Shown: positions 44,699 to 53,145 of the stretch, one piece after another | Position numbering within the stretch: the stretch's first letter is position 1 | Layout of the letters: each line of letters begins with the position of its first letter | Assembly (NCBI GenBank): GCA_963669455.1 | Contig: OY770026.1 | Coordinates: 1,302,001-1,366,000 of the forward strand | Direction of reading: 5' to 3' | Length of the DNA: 64,000 nucleotides | DNA from: JAWKWH01 sp963669455 | GTDB lineage: Bacteria > Pseudomonadota > Alphaproteobacteria > Rhizobiales > Rhizobiaceae | Position numbers and translations under genes: made by a program | The notes under the pieces: model-generated | The model's input: only the letters and a program-made list of their open reading frames with translations | Told to the model about the DNA's origin: nothing | The model's database searches: none

Positions 44699-45571
44699 AT
44701 GGTTGCTGGCGGAAACAATAACACCGTTTTCATCGGTCTTGCCTGTTTCAATCGTCCTGAAGGGCTGCAGCACACCATCAGTTGCATGCAGGCCCAGACC
44801 CATGACAATTGGCGCATGCTGATTTCGGATAATGCGTCCGATGACCCCCGGGTCGGTGAAATTAGCCGCGCTGCCGCTACGGCCGATCCACGTATTTCCT
44901 ACCACCGGCAGGAGAAGAATATCGGGCCTGCGGCCAATTTCCGTTTTGTTGCCGAGAGGGCCGATTGCCCTTTGTTCATGTGGGCAAGCGATGATGATAT
45001 TTGGGAACCGGATTACATAAAGACACTTGCCGGGCTGCTCGACGGGCGGCCGGATTGTGCCATGGCATTTGCGTCAATCGACAATATCAACTGTGACGGG
45101 GTCAGCTATCGCCAGTATCCGGGGTTTTCCCGGTTTAACTCAGGTGACAGCCGGTTTGACGATGCACGAAAATTTCTTGCTGAATCTGAAATCATGGGCA
45201 AAGCTAATCTGATCTATGGCCTGTTTCGCACGGATGTTGTTCAGTCCTCTATCGAGAGTTTTTGGGACATTGCCGATCTGGAGGCGCGCGGCGGCGATGT
45301 GGTTTTTCTGTTCGGATTCATTGCCCGCCATGCGATTGCCGGGTCAGATGAGGTGCTGCTACACAAGCGCATCAATACGGCCCAGAAAACATTCAATCTC
45401 CAATATCCGGAGCAAGCCTATTTTGTTCCGCTCGGACGATATTTCAGCTATGCCAGACGGCACATTGCGGTGGCACCGGATGACGGGTTCAGCTCACTTG
45501 CCCGCAAAACGCTCCGCCGCCGGCTGGCTGGCAAATATCTGAGCCGGATGGGAATTTTCAGCAAACGATGA
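44699..45571 (+). CDS. Glycosyltransferase family 2
   Basis: A 290-residue GT-A fold transferase. The N-terminal strand IGLACFNRPEGLQHTISCM, the LISDNASDDPR donor-binding segment and the metal site WASDDD are typical of GT2. It lacks a signal peptide and membrane helices and probably adds one sugar to a lipid-linked or core glycan in the cytoplasm. Six bases separate it from the CmcI gene and it ends in an ATGA overlap with the next GT2 gene. Donor and linkage are unknown; one of the CDP- or GDP-deoxysugars made here is possible. Confidence 0.85.
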   Translation: MVAGGNNNTVFIGLACFNRPEGLQHTISCMQAQTHDNWRMLISDNASDDPRVGEISRAAATADPRISYHRQEKNIGPAANFRFVAERADCPLFMWASDDDIWEPDYIKTLAGLLDGRPDCAMAFASIDNINCDGVSYRQYPGFSRFNSGDSRFDDARKFLAESEIMGKANLIYGLFRTDVVQSSIESFWDIADLEARGGDVVFLFGFIARHAIAGSDEVLLHKRINTAQKTFNLQYPEQAYFVPLGRYFSYARRHIAVAPDDGFSSLARKTLRRRLAGKYLSRMGIFSKR

Positions 45572-46803
45572 AGCTCAGCCTTGTCATTCCCACCCGCGAG
45601 CGCGCTCGGTTTTTGCGGGAATCGATCGCAACGGCGACAGCCTGCCGGGACCCCGATATTGAAATTCTGATCAGTGACAATGCCAGTACGGACGATACGC
45701 AAGCTGTTATCAACGGGTTCGCCGATCCCCGCATCAAGGCCGTTCAAACAGGCCGGCGCGTTTCGATGCGTCAGAATTTCGAGAACGCAATTGAAGAAAG
45801 CAGCGGCGACTACATTATCATGATTGGTGATGATGATGGGTTTCTCGCGGGGCAGATTCCTATCCTGAGACGCATTCTTGCTGACAGGCAACCGGATGTT
45901 TTGAGCTGGAAAATACCCACGTTTGGCTGGCCAGTTGCACCAGGCGGCAATGCCGGCGTCCGTTTCATAAAGTCGGGTTGTTATGGCAAGCCGGTGGCGG
46001 CTGACCTTGGCGCGCTGAAGCATGCAAAATCCACCGCCAATTCCTTAGGGCTTACACGTCAGCCTGTTCTTTATCATGGCTGTGTCAGTCGAACGTATCT
46101 GCAGTCACTGCGTGGTAATAGTGGGGCAATCATCGCGGGCAAGATCCCTGATGTCTACTTCACACAGGCGGCCATTATCCGTGGTGGCAACTTCCAGCAT
46201 ACGGGCCATCCGTTCACCATAAATGGTTACAGTTTTGCGAGTACCGGTGGGGCGACGCATGCCTATTCATCCGAGGATCCGCGTGCCAGGCCTGCAATGC
46301 GTTTTGCGCAGGAAGCAGAGGCGGATCCGGTTCAGGATGTGATACCGGAGTTCACCAAGTCCATCCCATTCATTCATTTTGCGACACTGGAAACGGCCCG
46401 GCGTGAAATGAATGCTGCGGCGTTTCCTGTCGACTATTTTTGCTGGTACCGGCATGTGCTCGGTCATTTGGCCAGTTTGGATGATGGTACCAGGGATCAA
46501 TTACGGTCTTTGCTGGCCGATTATGCGTATAAGACCGATACAGCTGACGATCACAGCCGGGCCCAGTTGGCTGGATCAAAAGTAGGCGAAAAAGTAGGGG
46601 GGTTGTTTGGCAGGATGAGCAGGCTTGCCAGTTTCAAGCCTTCTGCAAGGCGTGGCGGTAAAGCGACGATCCTCACCGCGGCAGAGCTCATGGGCGATAT
46701 ACTCGCCGATGATTACGACCTTGTTCTGGATGGTTCGCTTTCGTCTGCCGGCGCTTGGCTCCGGGCACTGCGCCGGGGTTTGAAATACAGGATTTTCGGA
46801 TAA
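45568..46803 (+). CDS. Glycosyltransferase family 2
   Basis: A 411-residue transferase with an N-terminal GT2 domain: LSLVIPTRERARFLRESI, LISDNASTDDTQ, and the metal motif MIGDDDG. The region after about residue 250 has no recognisable domain and includes a lysine/arginine-rich stretch near residue 370. It is the last gene of the plus-strand operon, overlapping the previous GT2 by four bases and ending three bases before the convergent GT11 gene. The acceptor is unknown. Confidence 0.83.
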   Translation: MKLSLVIPTRERARFLRESIATATACRDPDIEILISDNASTDDTQAVINGFADPRIKAVQTGRRVSMRQNFENAIEESSGDYIIMIGDDDGFLAGQIPILRRILADRQPDVLSWKIPTFGWPVAPGGNAGVRFIKSGCYGKPVAADLGALKHAKSTANSLGLTRQPVLYHGCVSRTYLQSLRGNSGAIIAGKIPDVYFTQAAIIRGGNFQHTGHPFTINGYSFASTGGATHAYSSEDPRARPAMRFAQEAEADPVQDVIPEFTKSIPFIHFATLETARREMNAAAFPVDYFCWYRHVLGHLASLDDGTRDQLRSLLADYAYKTDTADDHSRAQLAGSKVGEKVGGLFGRMSRLASFKPSARRGGKATILTAAELMGDILADDYDLVLDGSLSSAGAWLRALRRGLKYRIFG

Positions 46804-46806
46804 TTT

Positions 46807-47667
46807 TTAAATTCTCACCCAGCCGTCCGGGATGATGTCGGGGTTGTTCATGCCCGGATGGGCGAACCAGCGATTTGGCGCAACGACTATTTTGTCCGGT
46901 GACGGGTTCAGCCATGCGCCCCACCATGAGAAGGACGAGTTGGCGATTACATGATGCCTGCAAGCATTCATGAGGCGCAAATCCTCGTAATTATGCGACG
47001 CATCATTGTGCCCGACCACGCGCATGGGAAATGGCAGCTTTATTTCAGCGGCAACCCATTCAGGGTCATCGGAAAAGCAGAAGATAACCGGCTCGGTTTT
47101 GGTCTTTGTGGCGATCAATTCTGCCGCCTGGCTGTAGTAATCGACCGAGCAGGTTCCGTGTGTGGCATTGGTGGCAGCATCGGCTACATAGTCGCCGCGC
47201 CGGACATGAAGCGATACGGACATTTTGTTTTCCATTTCAGCGCGCATCGCCCGGTTTCGTTCATCCGGCGCGGTAATAATCTCAAGGTCATGGCGAATAA
47301 TATCAGTAATATCAGCAAAATAGCGCTCACTTTGCCAGTACCCCTTTAGGTAGGTTTTGTCGTTCAGCCTGCCAAAAGCATCATTGTAGCCAAGGCTCTT
47401 TTCGCGATAAAGGCGCGGTTTCAGGCCCAGGCCGCGCCAGACCAGATGGCCGATCGGATTGCGATGGCGGGATGGGGGCAAGCGGTTCTGGTCGAGCTTT
47501 TCAAAGCTGACATTGAAATGGCCAAGGGCAAGATCATGGGCCGGGTTACGGTCAAAGTGGCGAAGGTCAAGACCGAGCGACACGCCAAGGCGCGTGGCAA
47601 GTGCCTTGCCCGCGGCATATTGGAAAAGCTGATTGCCGAGACCGCCATTGACGTGGGAAATGATCAT
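46807..47667 (-). CDS. Glycosyltransferase family 11, alpha-1,2-fucosyltransferase type
   Basis: A 286-residue transferase. GGLGNQLFQYAAGKALA at residues 8-24 and HVRRGDY at 154-160 are the two hallmark motifs of alpha-1,2-fucosyltransferases; the third, SSFSWWGAWL, lies near the C-terminus. GT11 enzymes add L-fucose from GDP-fucose to galactose. With gmd and fcl in the same locus the donor is available. The ATG at 47667 overlaps the GT25 gene stop by four bases, so the two are co-translated. The acceptor sugar is not determinable. Confidence 0.9.
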   Translation of the reverse strand: MIISHVNGGLGNQLFQYAAGKALATRLGVSLGLDLRHFDRNPAHDLALGHFNVSFEKLDQNRLPPSRHRNPIGHLVWRGLGLKPRLYREKSLGYNDAFGRLNDKTYLKGYWQSERYFADITDIIRHDLEIITAPDERNRAMRAEMENKMSVSLHVRRGDYVADAATNATHGTCSVDYYSQAAELIATKTKTEPVIFCFSDDPEWVAAEIKLPFPMRVVGHNDASHNYEDLRLMNACRHHVIANSSFSWWGAWLNPSPDKIVVAPNRWFAHPGMNNPDIIPDGWVRI

Positions 47668-48422
47668 TGGGCCCGCTCGAATGACGCCGTTGCCTGGCGC
47701 GACATTTTTGCGATTGCGCGGCGATAGGCTGAGCGGTGGAATTGTTTGGCAAGCCTGGCGGCGATGCCCGCCCTCTGCCCGGCTGCTATCGTGCTGCCGC
47801 CGGTTTCAGCCGTCCGGTCCCTGGTTCCCGAAGGGATGACGCAGTGCACATCGATGCCGGTTGCCCATTTCAGTTGCAGCACGCCATCGACCGGCCTGTC
47901 GAAGGTTTCGGTCAATTCGAGCAAGCGGCGTGCGGCGCTGACGCTGACCAGTTGCGCGGAGGTGCGCAGCGGCACGATTTCCGGTTTGATCAGCTTGTGG
48001 CCATCGGTCTTGGCGATGCACTGAAAAGCCGATTTTACCGGCCGGACGGGAAACTGGATGTAGCCGGCCTTTTCGACATGGCCGGCGGCAAGACGCAGCG
48101 CGGTTTTGAAATTTGCCGGATCCAGTTCGACATCATCCTCCAAAATGAGCGCTGATTGAAGGCCGCGGTCGAGCATCGTGTTCCAGACGCGCCGGTGGCT
48201 CAAAAAACAGCCGATCTCGCCTGGTGTGATGGTGAAGGGATAGGGCGGATCAAACCGTTTTTCGTTTCGATAGACGGCGGCGCGGTCGTCCTCGCTCATC
48301 GCGCGCCCATCCACCGCATCGATGATTTCCGCCTCAAGCGGACAGGCGGCTATTAACCGGTCGACCTGTGGCCGGCGTCTGGTTGCACGCGCGAGATGAA
48401 CGACAAAGGCTTGTGTTGTCAT
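47664..48422 (-). CDS. Glycosyltransferase family 25 (LPS glycosyltransferase type)
   Basis: A 252-residue transferase. FVVHLARATRRRPQVDRLI is the GT25 start, PGEIGCFLSHRRVW is the conserved family signature, and LILEDDVEL is the metal-binding acidic motif. GT25 enzymes such as LgtB/LgtE and LpsA add galactose or other hexoses to lipooligosaccharide core. It overlaps the GT11 gene and is downstream of the GT8-like gene on the same strand. This supports the view that the locus builds LPS or a similar surface glycan. Confidence 0.86.
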   Translation of the reverse strand: MTTQAFVVHLARATRRRPQVDRLIAACPLEAEIIDAVDGRAMSEDDRAAVYRNEKRFDPPYPFTITPGEIGCFLSHRRVWNTMLDRGLQSALILEDDVELDPANFKTALRLAAGHVEKAGYIQFPVRPVKSAFQCIAKTDGHKLIKPEIVPLRTSAQLVSVSAARRLLELTETFDRPVDGVLQLKWATGIDVHCVIPSGTRDRTAETGGSTIAAGQRAGIAARLAKQFHRSAYRRAIAKMSRQATASFERAQ

Positions 48423-48455
48423 CGGCCGGTCAACATTTTTGTGCGGGCCGGACGG

Positions 48456-49238
48456 TCAAGTTGGATCGGTGCCGCCATTTTCTATCCAGAAGTCACGTAC
48501 GAATGGAACCGCACCGCGGCCATAACGGGTCCATTTCCCCCAAGGGCGATTGTCGTTTGGAACCACATCGATCGGGCGCGGCTCGCCATGGAACACGACC
48601 ACCGAGACCTCGTTTCCAGGCTCCTTTGGCGCGACGAACCTGTTTACCAGCGGGGGTGCCAGCAAATCGCGTTTGAAGCTGACAACCCGCTTTGGGTCCC
48701 AAAACCGCATATCCTTGGCGTAGTCGGTTACCCAGCGCTGCTCATTGCGATAATTGTCGAACGCATGGTCGGGGTTTTTCATGAACTCGTCATAGATGCG
48801 GGTTTGCTCGCCAAGCGTGAAGGCAAAGATGCTGGTCATGCCGTTGACGCGGCGCGGACGGAAATAGTCGACGAAGCGCCGCCATTCGCGGATCAGCACA
48901 ACACCGCCTTCGGCTTGCAGCAGTGGTTGTAAATCGCCGACGATGACCGTGTCGAGATCGACGAACAATGCGCGGCCCTTCAAGCCGAACAGATCTCCGG
49001 CAAATACAGAGATTTTCGGCCAGCCGCCAAAGGCAAACCGGTTTTCCCCAAGGTTCATTTCCGGAATTGGGAATATTTCCACACCGTCGATAATACCGCT
49101 ATCGTCGTCGGTCATGCAGATAAACCGGAACGGGGCTTTCAAATGCTTTTTGAATGCCGAATAGAGCACATTGACATAGTCGGCGGGATAGAGCGAACCC
49201 CATTTCATCGTCAGGATGATATAAGGGTGCTCCGTCAT
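48456..49238 (-). CDS. Glycosyltransferase (GT8-like, DxD motif)
   Basis: A 260-residue protein. IILTMKWGSLYPADYVNVLY begins the fold, RFICMTDD and ALFVDLDTVIVGDL provide the DxD-type metal and nucleotide-sugar site, and VVVFHGEPRP near the C-terminus is usual in this group. The ATG at 49238 is chosen because upstream residues have no family match and run toward greA. It leads the minus-strand set of three transferase genes, 55 bases downstream of greA. Donor and acceptor are unknown. Confidence 0.75.
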   Translation of the reverse strand: MTEHPYIILTMKWGSLYPADYVNVLYSAFKKHLKAPFRFICMTDDDSGIIDGVEIFPIPEMNLGENRFAFGGWPKISVFAGDLFGLKGRALFVDLDTVIVGDLQPLLQAEGGVVLIREWRRFVDYFRPRRVNGMTSIFAFTLGEQTRIYDEFMKNPDHAFDNYRNEQRWVTDYAKDMRFWDPKRVVSFKRDLLAPPLVNRFVAPKEPGNEVSVVVFHGEPRPIDVVPNDNRPWGKWTRYGRGAVPFVRDFWIENGGTDPT

Positions 49239-49293
49239 TGCGCGCCCATCTTGGTCTGATTCGCTCCGACCATATCTTGTATGGCGGGCATGG

Positions 49294-49767
49294 CTAACCC
49301 CAACGAACTTTGAGGATTTCGTAGCCGCGCGCGCCACCAGGCGCGTTGACCTCGATTGAATCGCCCACTTCCTTGCCGATCAAAGCACGCGCGATCGGTG
49401 AGGAAATGGAAATGCGGCCGGATTTCACATCCGCTTCCTGATCTCCAACGATCTGGTAGGTTTTTTCCTCTTCCGTATCCTCATCAACCAGCACCACCGT
49501 CGCGCCGAACTTGATGGTGTCACCGTCCAGCTTCGACAAATCGATCACCTCGGCGCGGGTGACGTAGTCTTCTACCTCGCCGATACGGCCTTCGTTTAGG
49601 CTCTGTGCTTCCTTGGCGGCATGATATTCGGCGTTTTCCGATAGGTCGCCATGGGCCCGCGCCTCGGCAATGGCCTCGATAATGCGCGGCCGCTCCTCCT
49701 GCTGACGCCAGCGCAATTCTTCTTTTAGCTTTTCAAAGCCCGCAGCGGTCATCGGAACCTTGTTCAT
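49294..49767 (-). CDS. greA: Transcription elongation factor GreA
   Basis: A 157-residue factor that frees backtracked RNA polymerase by stimulating transcript cleavage. The N-terminal coiled coil (FEKLKEELRWRQQEERPRI, then EARAHGDLSENAEYHAAKE with the acidic tip) is complete, and the C-terminal globular part includes SSPIARALIGKEVGD. The ATG at 49767 matches the family start MNKVPMT. It is the far-side landmark of the lrp-LPS-greA arrangement and may be co-transcribed with the three transferase genes after it. Confidence 0.95.
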   Translation of the reverse strand: MNKVPMTAAGFEKLKEELRWRQQEERPRIIEAIAEARAHGDLSENAEYHAAKEAQSLNEGRIGEVEDYVTRAEVIDLSKLDGDTIKFGATVVLVDEDTEEEKTYQIVGDQEADVKSGRISISSPIARALIGKEVGDSIEVNAPGGARGYEILKVRWG

Positions 49768-49933
49768 CGTCGGTTGCCCTTCTGGCCTGGCCTTACCGGT
49801 CGTCGGTCGGCGGAAATCCCGTTCTCGTGAAAAACAAAGCGGTCCGACGCCCTTCGGCATCGAAACCGCTATGGTCAAGTTGATCCTAAATATAGCAACA
49901 AAAATGGCGTTTTCACGAAAAAAATCATGTTGT

Positions 49934-50473
49934 CTACCGGTCTGATGCAGCCGCCTGGAGGGCGGTTTTGCTTATCCTGTCCGGCTCGGCTTGCGCCGGC
50001 AATCCGGTGGTATCCACCAAACGCTCTATCTCCATGCGGGCCTGTTTCGGGTTATCAAGATCGCATACGGTAATGTTCTGCCCGGTCACGAGGCGGAATA
50101 TCAGCGTGCCGCTGCCTGCAATCCTGCCGCCGATTCCCCGTTTGATGTCGATTGCGCGGATGAGGGAATAAGGGATTTCGTAGGGCTCGCCGCGTGGAAA
50201 TCCGGTATGAAGCATAAGCGCATGCGGCAGGGTGCGAATTTGGATGGTGAAATAGCGCAGTACCGCGTGGGCAACAAGAAAAGGGACGCCGACCGACAGG
50301 ACGACGATTGCAAGCCGTGTGATGCCGCTGCCATAGCTGCCGGTTAGCAACAGCCATGAAAGCAGACAGGCATATCCGCCAGCAACAATTCCTATCGGCA
50401 GGAAAAGTGCTATTTTTGACGGACGAAAGCCTTCTGGAAACTTTGCCACCAAATTGTCATTTTCACCCAACAT
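49934..50473 (-). CDS. PH-domain (bPH2-like) membrane protein
   Basis: A 179-residue inner-membrane protein. Two hydrophobic spans (about residues 22-43, IALFLPIGIVAGGYACLLSW, and about 50-72) are followed by a cytoplasmic region that looks like a bacterial PH domain: IRTLPHALMLHTGF, YEIPYSLIRAIDIKRGI and GTLIFRLVTGQNITVCDL. The ATG at 50473 is used although no Shine-Dalgarno is visible; a TTG at 50500 is the alternative. It diverges from the aldose dehydrogenase gene with about 40 bases between starts. Function unknown. Confidence 0.65.
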   Translation of the reverse strand: MLGENDNLVAKFPEGFRPSKIALFLPIGIVAGGYACLLSWLLLTGSYGSGITRLAIVVLSVGVPFLVAHAVLRYFTIQIRTLPHALMLHTGFPRGEPYEIPYSLIRAIDIKRGIGGRIAGSGTLIFRLVTGQNITVCDLDNPKQARMEIERLVDTTGLPAQAEPDRISKTALQAAASDR

Positions 50474-50515
50474 CAAATGATTCGCCGTGTGGTTGCTCAA
50501 ACAAAGGATATATTT

Positions 50516-51706
50516 GTGGTCAAAAAAGTCATTTGTCCAGTTGTTGCCAGCTTATCCCGGTGTATCAGGCCCGGTCTGCTGATCGTGATTTTGGTGTTTT
50601 CGGTGGCTATGGCCCTGAAAAACAGTCCGCAAGCCCATGCCGCAAGTATTTCCACCGATCTTGTCACGGTTAAATCCGAGGCCGTGGTGACGGGGCTCGA
50701 CCATCCTTGGGGACTTGATTTTCTACCAGATGGATCGACACTTGTGACCGAGCGCGCAGGCCGGCTCTTCCTGCTTGAGCCGGATGGTACGCTTCGCAAA
50801 GTCGCCGGTCTGCCCAAGATCGCAGTTGGCGGTCAGGGCGGCCTGCTCGACGTGGCCGTGTCGCCGGATTTTGAAACCGACGCGATGATCTATTTTTCCT
50901 TTTCCCAATCCGGCAAACGGGGCGCGGGAACGGCAGTTGCGCGCGCCAGGTTTGTCAGCGCAGACGGCAAGCCTGGCCTGGAACGGGTCGAGACGATTTT
51001 TTCCATGGAACGGAAAACCAATGCCGGGCAGCATTTTGGGTCAAGGCTGGTGTTTCACCCCGACGGAACGTTGTTTGTGACGACGGGTGACCGTGGCGAC
51101 CGCGACCGGGCGCAGGATTTTTTCGATCATGCGGGTGCCGTGATCCGGATCAATCCCGGCGGGTCGGTTCCCGCTGACAACCCGTTTTCGGACGGCAAAT
51201 CAGCATTGCCGGAAATCTGGTCCAAGGGGCATCGAAACCCTCAAGGTGCGATCTATGATCCGGTGACGAAATCATTGTGGACAGTTGAACATGGTGCGCG
51301 TGGCGGCGACGAATTGAACCGGCCGCAGGCGGGCAAAAACTACGGATGGCCCGTGATCAGCTATGGCCGCCACTATTCGGGCTTCAAAATAGGCGCCGGT
51401 ACCGAGGCGCCGGGCTACGAGCAGCCGATCTGGTATTGGGATCCGTCAATCGCTCCATCCGGCCTTGCCGTCTATGATGGCGACATGTTTCCTGAATGGT
51501 ATGGCGATTTTCTCGTCGGCGCGCTGAAATTCAGATTGCTGGTGCGGCTCGACCGTGAGGGCCAAGACAAGATCATCGGTGAAGAACGCATGTTTGAACG
51601 CCAGTTTGGGCGCATAAGAGATGTTAATATTGCCCCTGACGGCTCGATCTGGCTTCTGACCGATGAAAAAGATGGTGCGATCATCCGTTTGAGCCGGGCA
51701 AAATAA
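50516..51706 (+). CDS. PQQ-dependent aldose (glucose/sorbosone) dehydrogenase, secreted
   Basis: A 396-residue beta-propeller protein of the soluble Asd/YliI-type glucose/sorbosone dehydrogenase family. An N-terminal hydrophobic signal (GLLIVILVFSVAMAL, cleavage after HAA) exports it to the periplasm. GLDHPWGLDFLPDG, HFGSRLVFHPDGTLFVTTGD, SKGHRNPQGAIYDP and EHGARGGDELN are family blocks containing the catalytic His and PQQ-binding Arg. The GTG at 50516 is preceded by AAGGA at a good distance and was chosen over the ATG at 50477. No PQQ synthesis genes are in the window. Confidence 0.87.
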   Translation: MVKKVICPVVASLSRCIRPGLLIVILVFSVAMALKNSPQAHAASISTDLVTVKSEAVVTGLDHPWGLDFLPDGSTLVTERAGRLFLLEPDGTLRKVAGLPKIAVGGQGGLLDVAVSPDFETDAMIYFSFSQSGKRGAGTAVARARFVSADGKPGLERVETIFSMERKTNAGQHFGSRLVFHPDGTLFVTTGDRGDRDRAQDFFDHAGAVIRINPGGSVPADNPFSDGKSALPEIWSKGHRNPQGAIYDPVTKSLWTVEHGARGGDELNRPQAGKNYGWPVISYGRHYSGFKIGAGTEAPGYEQPIWYWDPSIAPSGLAVYDGDMFPEWYGDFLVGALKFRLLVRLDREGQDKIIGEERMFERQFGRIRDVNIAPDGSIWLLTDEKDGAIIRLSRAK

Positions 51707-51707
51707 T

Positions 51708-51735
51708 GGGGCGCGGTCCTGAATGACCGCGCCCC
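51708..51735. terminator. Strong hairpin between convergent genes
   Basis: GGGGCGCGGTC (51708-51718) pairs perfectly with GACCGCGCCCC (51725-51735) around a six-base loop. It starts just after the dehydrogenase stop and precedes the convergent TPR gene end. The stem is very stable, though no long T-run follows, so it is probably a bidirectional terminator. Confidence 0.7.
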
Positions 51736-51758
51736 GGAGAATATATCTGTTGGCTGCT

Positions 51759-52313
51759 CTAGTGGTGGTAGACTGCGCCTGTGGTCAAAGCGGACGCAAG
51801 TGACTCATAGGGCCAGTTTTCCTTGCCAGCGCGTTTTTCGATCTCAGCCAATTGAACTGCCGCGCCAACGCGGTCGCCGTTTTGAAGTAGTGCCTGTCCC
51901 ATATAGGAGCGGGCGAGCACATAATCTGGATCGCGCTTGATGGCTTCCTGATAGTAGCCGAGCCCAACCTCCATGCGGCCTGCATTGCGGTGCGAGAAGC
52001 CATAATAGTTCAGTATCCGGGGGTCGTTCTGGTCAGCTGCCAGTTGCAGCATGGTAATCGCCTCGTCGTAGCGTTTTGCATAGGCGAGCTCGCGGGCGGC
52101 TTCATAAAGCGCGTCATCGCTGGTCACGCCGGCCTTGGCCTTGATGCATTTTCTCTTTTTCTTGTTCCAGACCTTGCCCTTTTTGCACTTCTTGGTGGTC
52201 TGGGTTGGTGGAGGCGCTCCATCACCACCGCCGCCAGCGGCCAATACCGGTGCGGCTACCAAAGGAACGGCAATCAGGGCTGTGGCTGCCGCCAGAACAA
52301 ATTTATGTGCCAT
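51759..52313 (-). CDS. Secreted TPR-repeat protein
   Basis: A 184-residue exported protein. A signal peptide (MAHKFVLAAATALIAVPLVA and following to about residue 29) is followed by a glycine/proline patch and a lysine-rich loop with two cysteines (KKCKKGKVWNKKKRKCIK). Residues 70-180 contain TPR-type helices: LAYAKRYDEAITMLQLAADQ, then NYYGFSHRNAGRMEVGLGYY and YVLARSYMGQALLQNGDRVG. The two-cysteine basic loop is found in other small rhizobial exported proteins, as I recall. The ATG at 52313 gives the signal peptide. Role unknown. Confidence 0.8.
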   Translation of the reverse strand: MAHKFVLAAATALIAVPLVAAPVLAAGGGGDGAPPPTQTTKKCKKGKVWNKKKRKCIKAKAGVTSDDALYEAARELAYAKRYDEAITMLQLAADQNDPRILNYYGFSHRNAGRMEVGLGYYQEAIKRDPDYVLARSYMGQALLQNGDRVGAAVQLAEIEKRAGKENWPYESLASALTTGAVYHH

Positions 52314-52522
52314 TGAAACTGGACTCCTCAAATTTCTATCGTCCCACAGATATGATAACGTTATTTCTGGCAAAATCATCCGCAAGCCATGTCAAACTGC
52401 TTCAAAAAACCGTGCAACCCCAATAATACTCCTGCCAAGCTCCTGTTTTTTATTCATTTTCATATTCCTACACATTTGCAGATTTTGCTCTAGAATTCAT
52501 CGTGAATAGCAGGAGGTGGGCG

Positions 52523-52948
52523 ATGAGCATTCTGCCGGAAATCGAATGGGACCTTGCAATCGATCCTGATACGGTGCGCCTATTTGTTTTGAAGGCGCGG
52601 GCTATCAGTGCCGCCATCAATGATGACTATGAGGACGGGCACGACCATGAAATTGAGATCGTCAATGATGACAGCGACAGCCACCATCATGATGGTCTTG
52701 CAGAAGAGGAAGAGGAAAACCTGACCGAGAAGGAACTGCGCGCCCTGATCGGCGATCTGAATGTCGATGAGGCCGCCGAGCTGGTCGCGCTGGCCTGGGT
52801 TGGCCGGGGAGACTTTTCCGCCGGTGAATGGAGCCAAGCGGTTGCAGACGCCCGCCAGCACGGCAACAAGCGCACCGCCAGCTATCTTCTGGGCATGCCG
52901 ATGCTGGGGGACTGGCTGGAAGAGGGTCTTGAGGTGATCGGTCTTTGA
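52523..52948 (+). CDS. DUF3775 family protein
   Basis: A 141-residue cytoplasmic protein that I recognise as DUF3775 by its C-terminal half: ELVALAWVGRGDFSAGEWSQ, then a conserved LLGMPMLGDWLEEGLE ending. The middle has a histidine/aspartate-rich stretch (near residues 38-62) followed by an acidic run of six glutamates, which could bind metal ions. AGGAGGTGGG directly before the ATG at 52523 fixes the start; a GTG 21 bases earlier is rejected. No function is known for the family. Confidence 0.82.
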   Translation: MSILPEIEWDLAIDPDTVRLFVLKARAISAAINDDYEDGHDHEIEIVNDDSDSHHHDGLAEEEEENLTEKELRALIGDLNVDEAAELVALAWVGRGDFSAGEWSQAVADARQHGNKRTASYLLGMPMLGDWLEEGLEVIGL

Positions 52949-52996
52949 GACATGCCGGGAGACATGCCGGGAGACATGCCGGGAGACATGCCGGGT
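52949..52996. repeat. Four tandem copies of a 12-bp unit
   Basis: GACATGCCGGGA is repeated four times directly after the DUF3775 stop, the last copy ending in T. The reading MPGDMPGD... is open but the 130-codon frame that follows has no protein-like features, so it is treated as non-coding tandem repeat. CATGCCGGG units may have arisen by slippage. Confidence 0.8.
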
Positions 52997-53145
52997 TTTG
53001 CCTGTTCCTGGCGGTTGCGATGGCCTCTGGTGCCAGCATTTGCGCAAGGCGGCAGCCTGCCACAATTTGGCCGCAGGGGTAAATCGGGCGCTGAACATTC
53101 CTTTACGTTTGGCCGCTATCCTGCTCGTTCGATGACGAACGGGAT

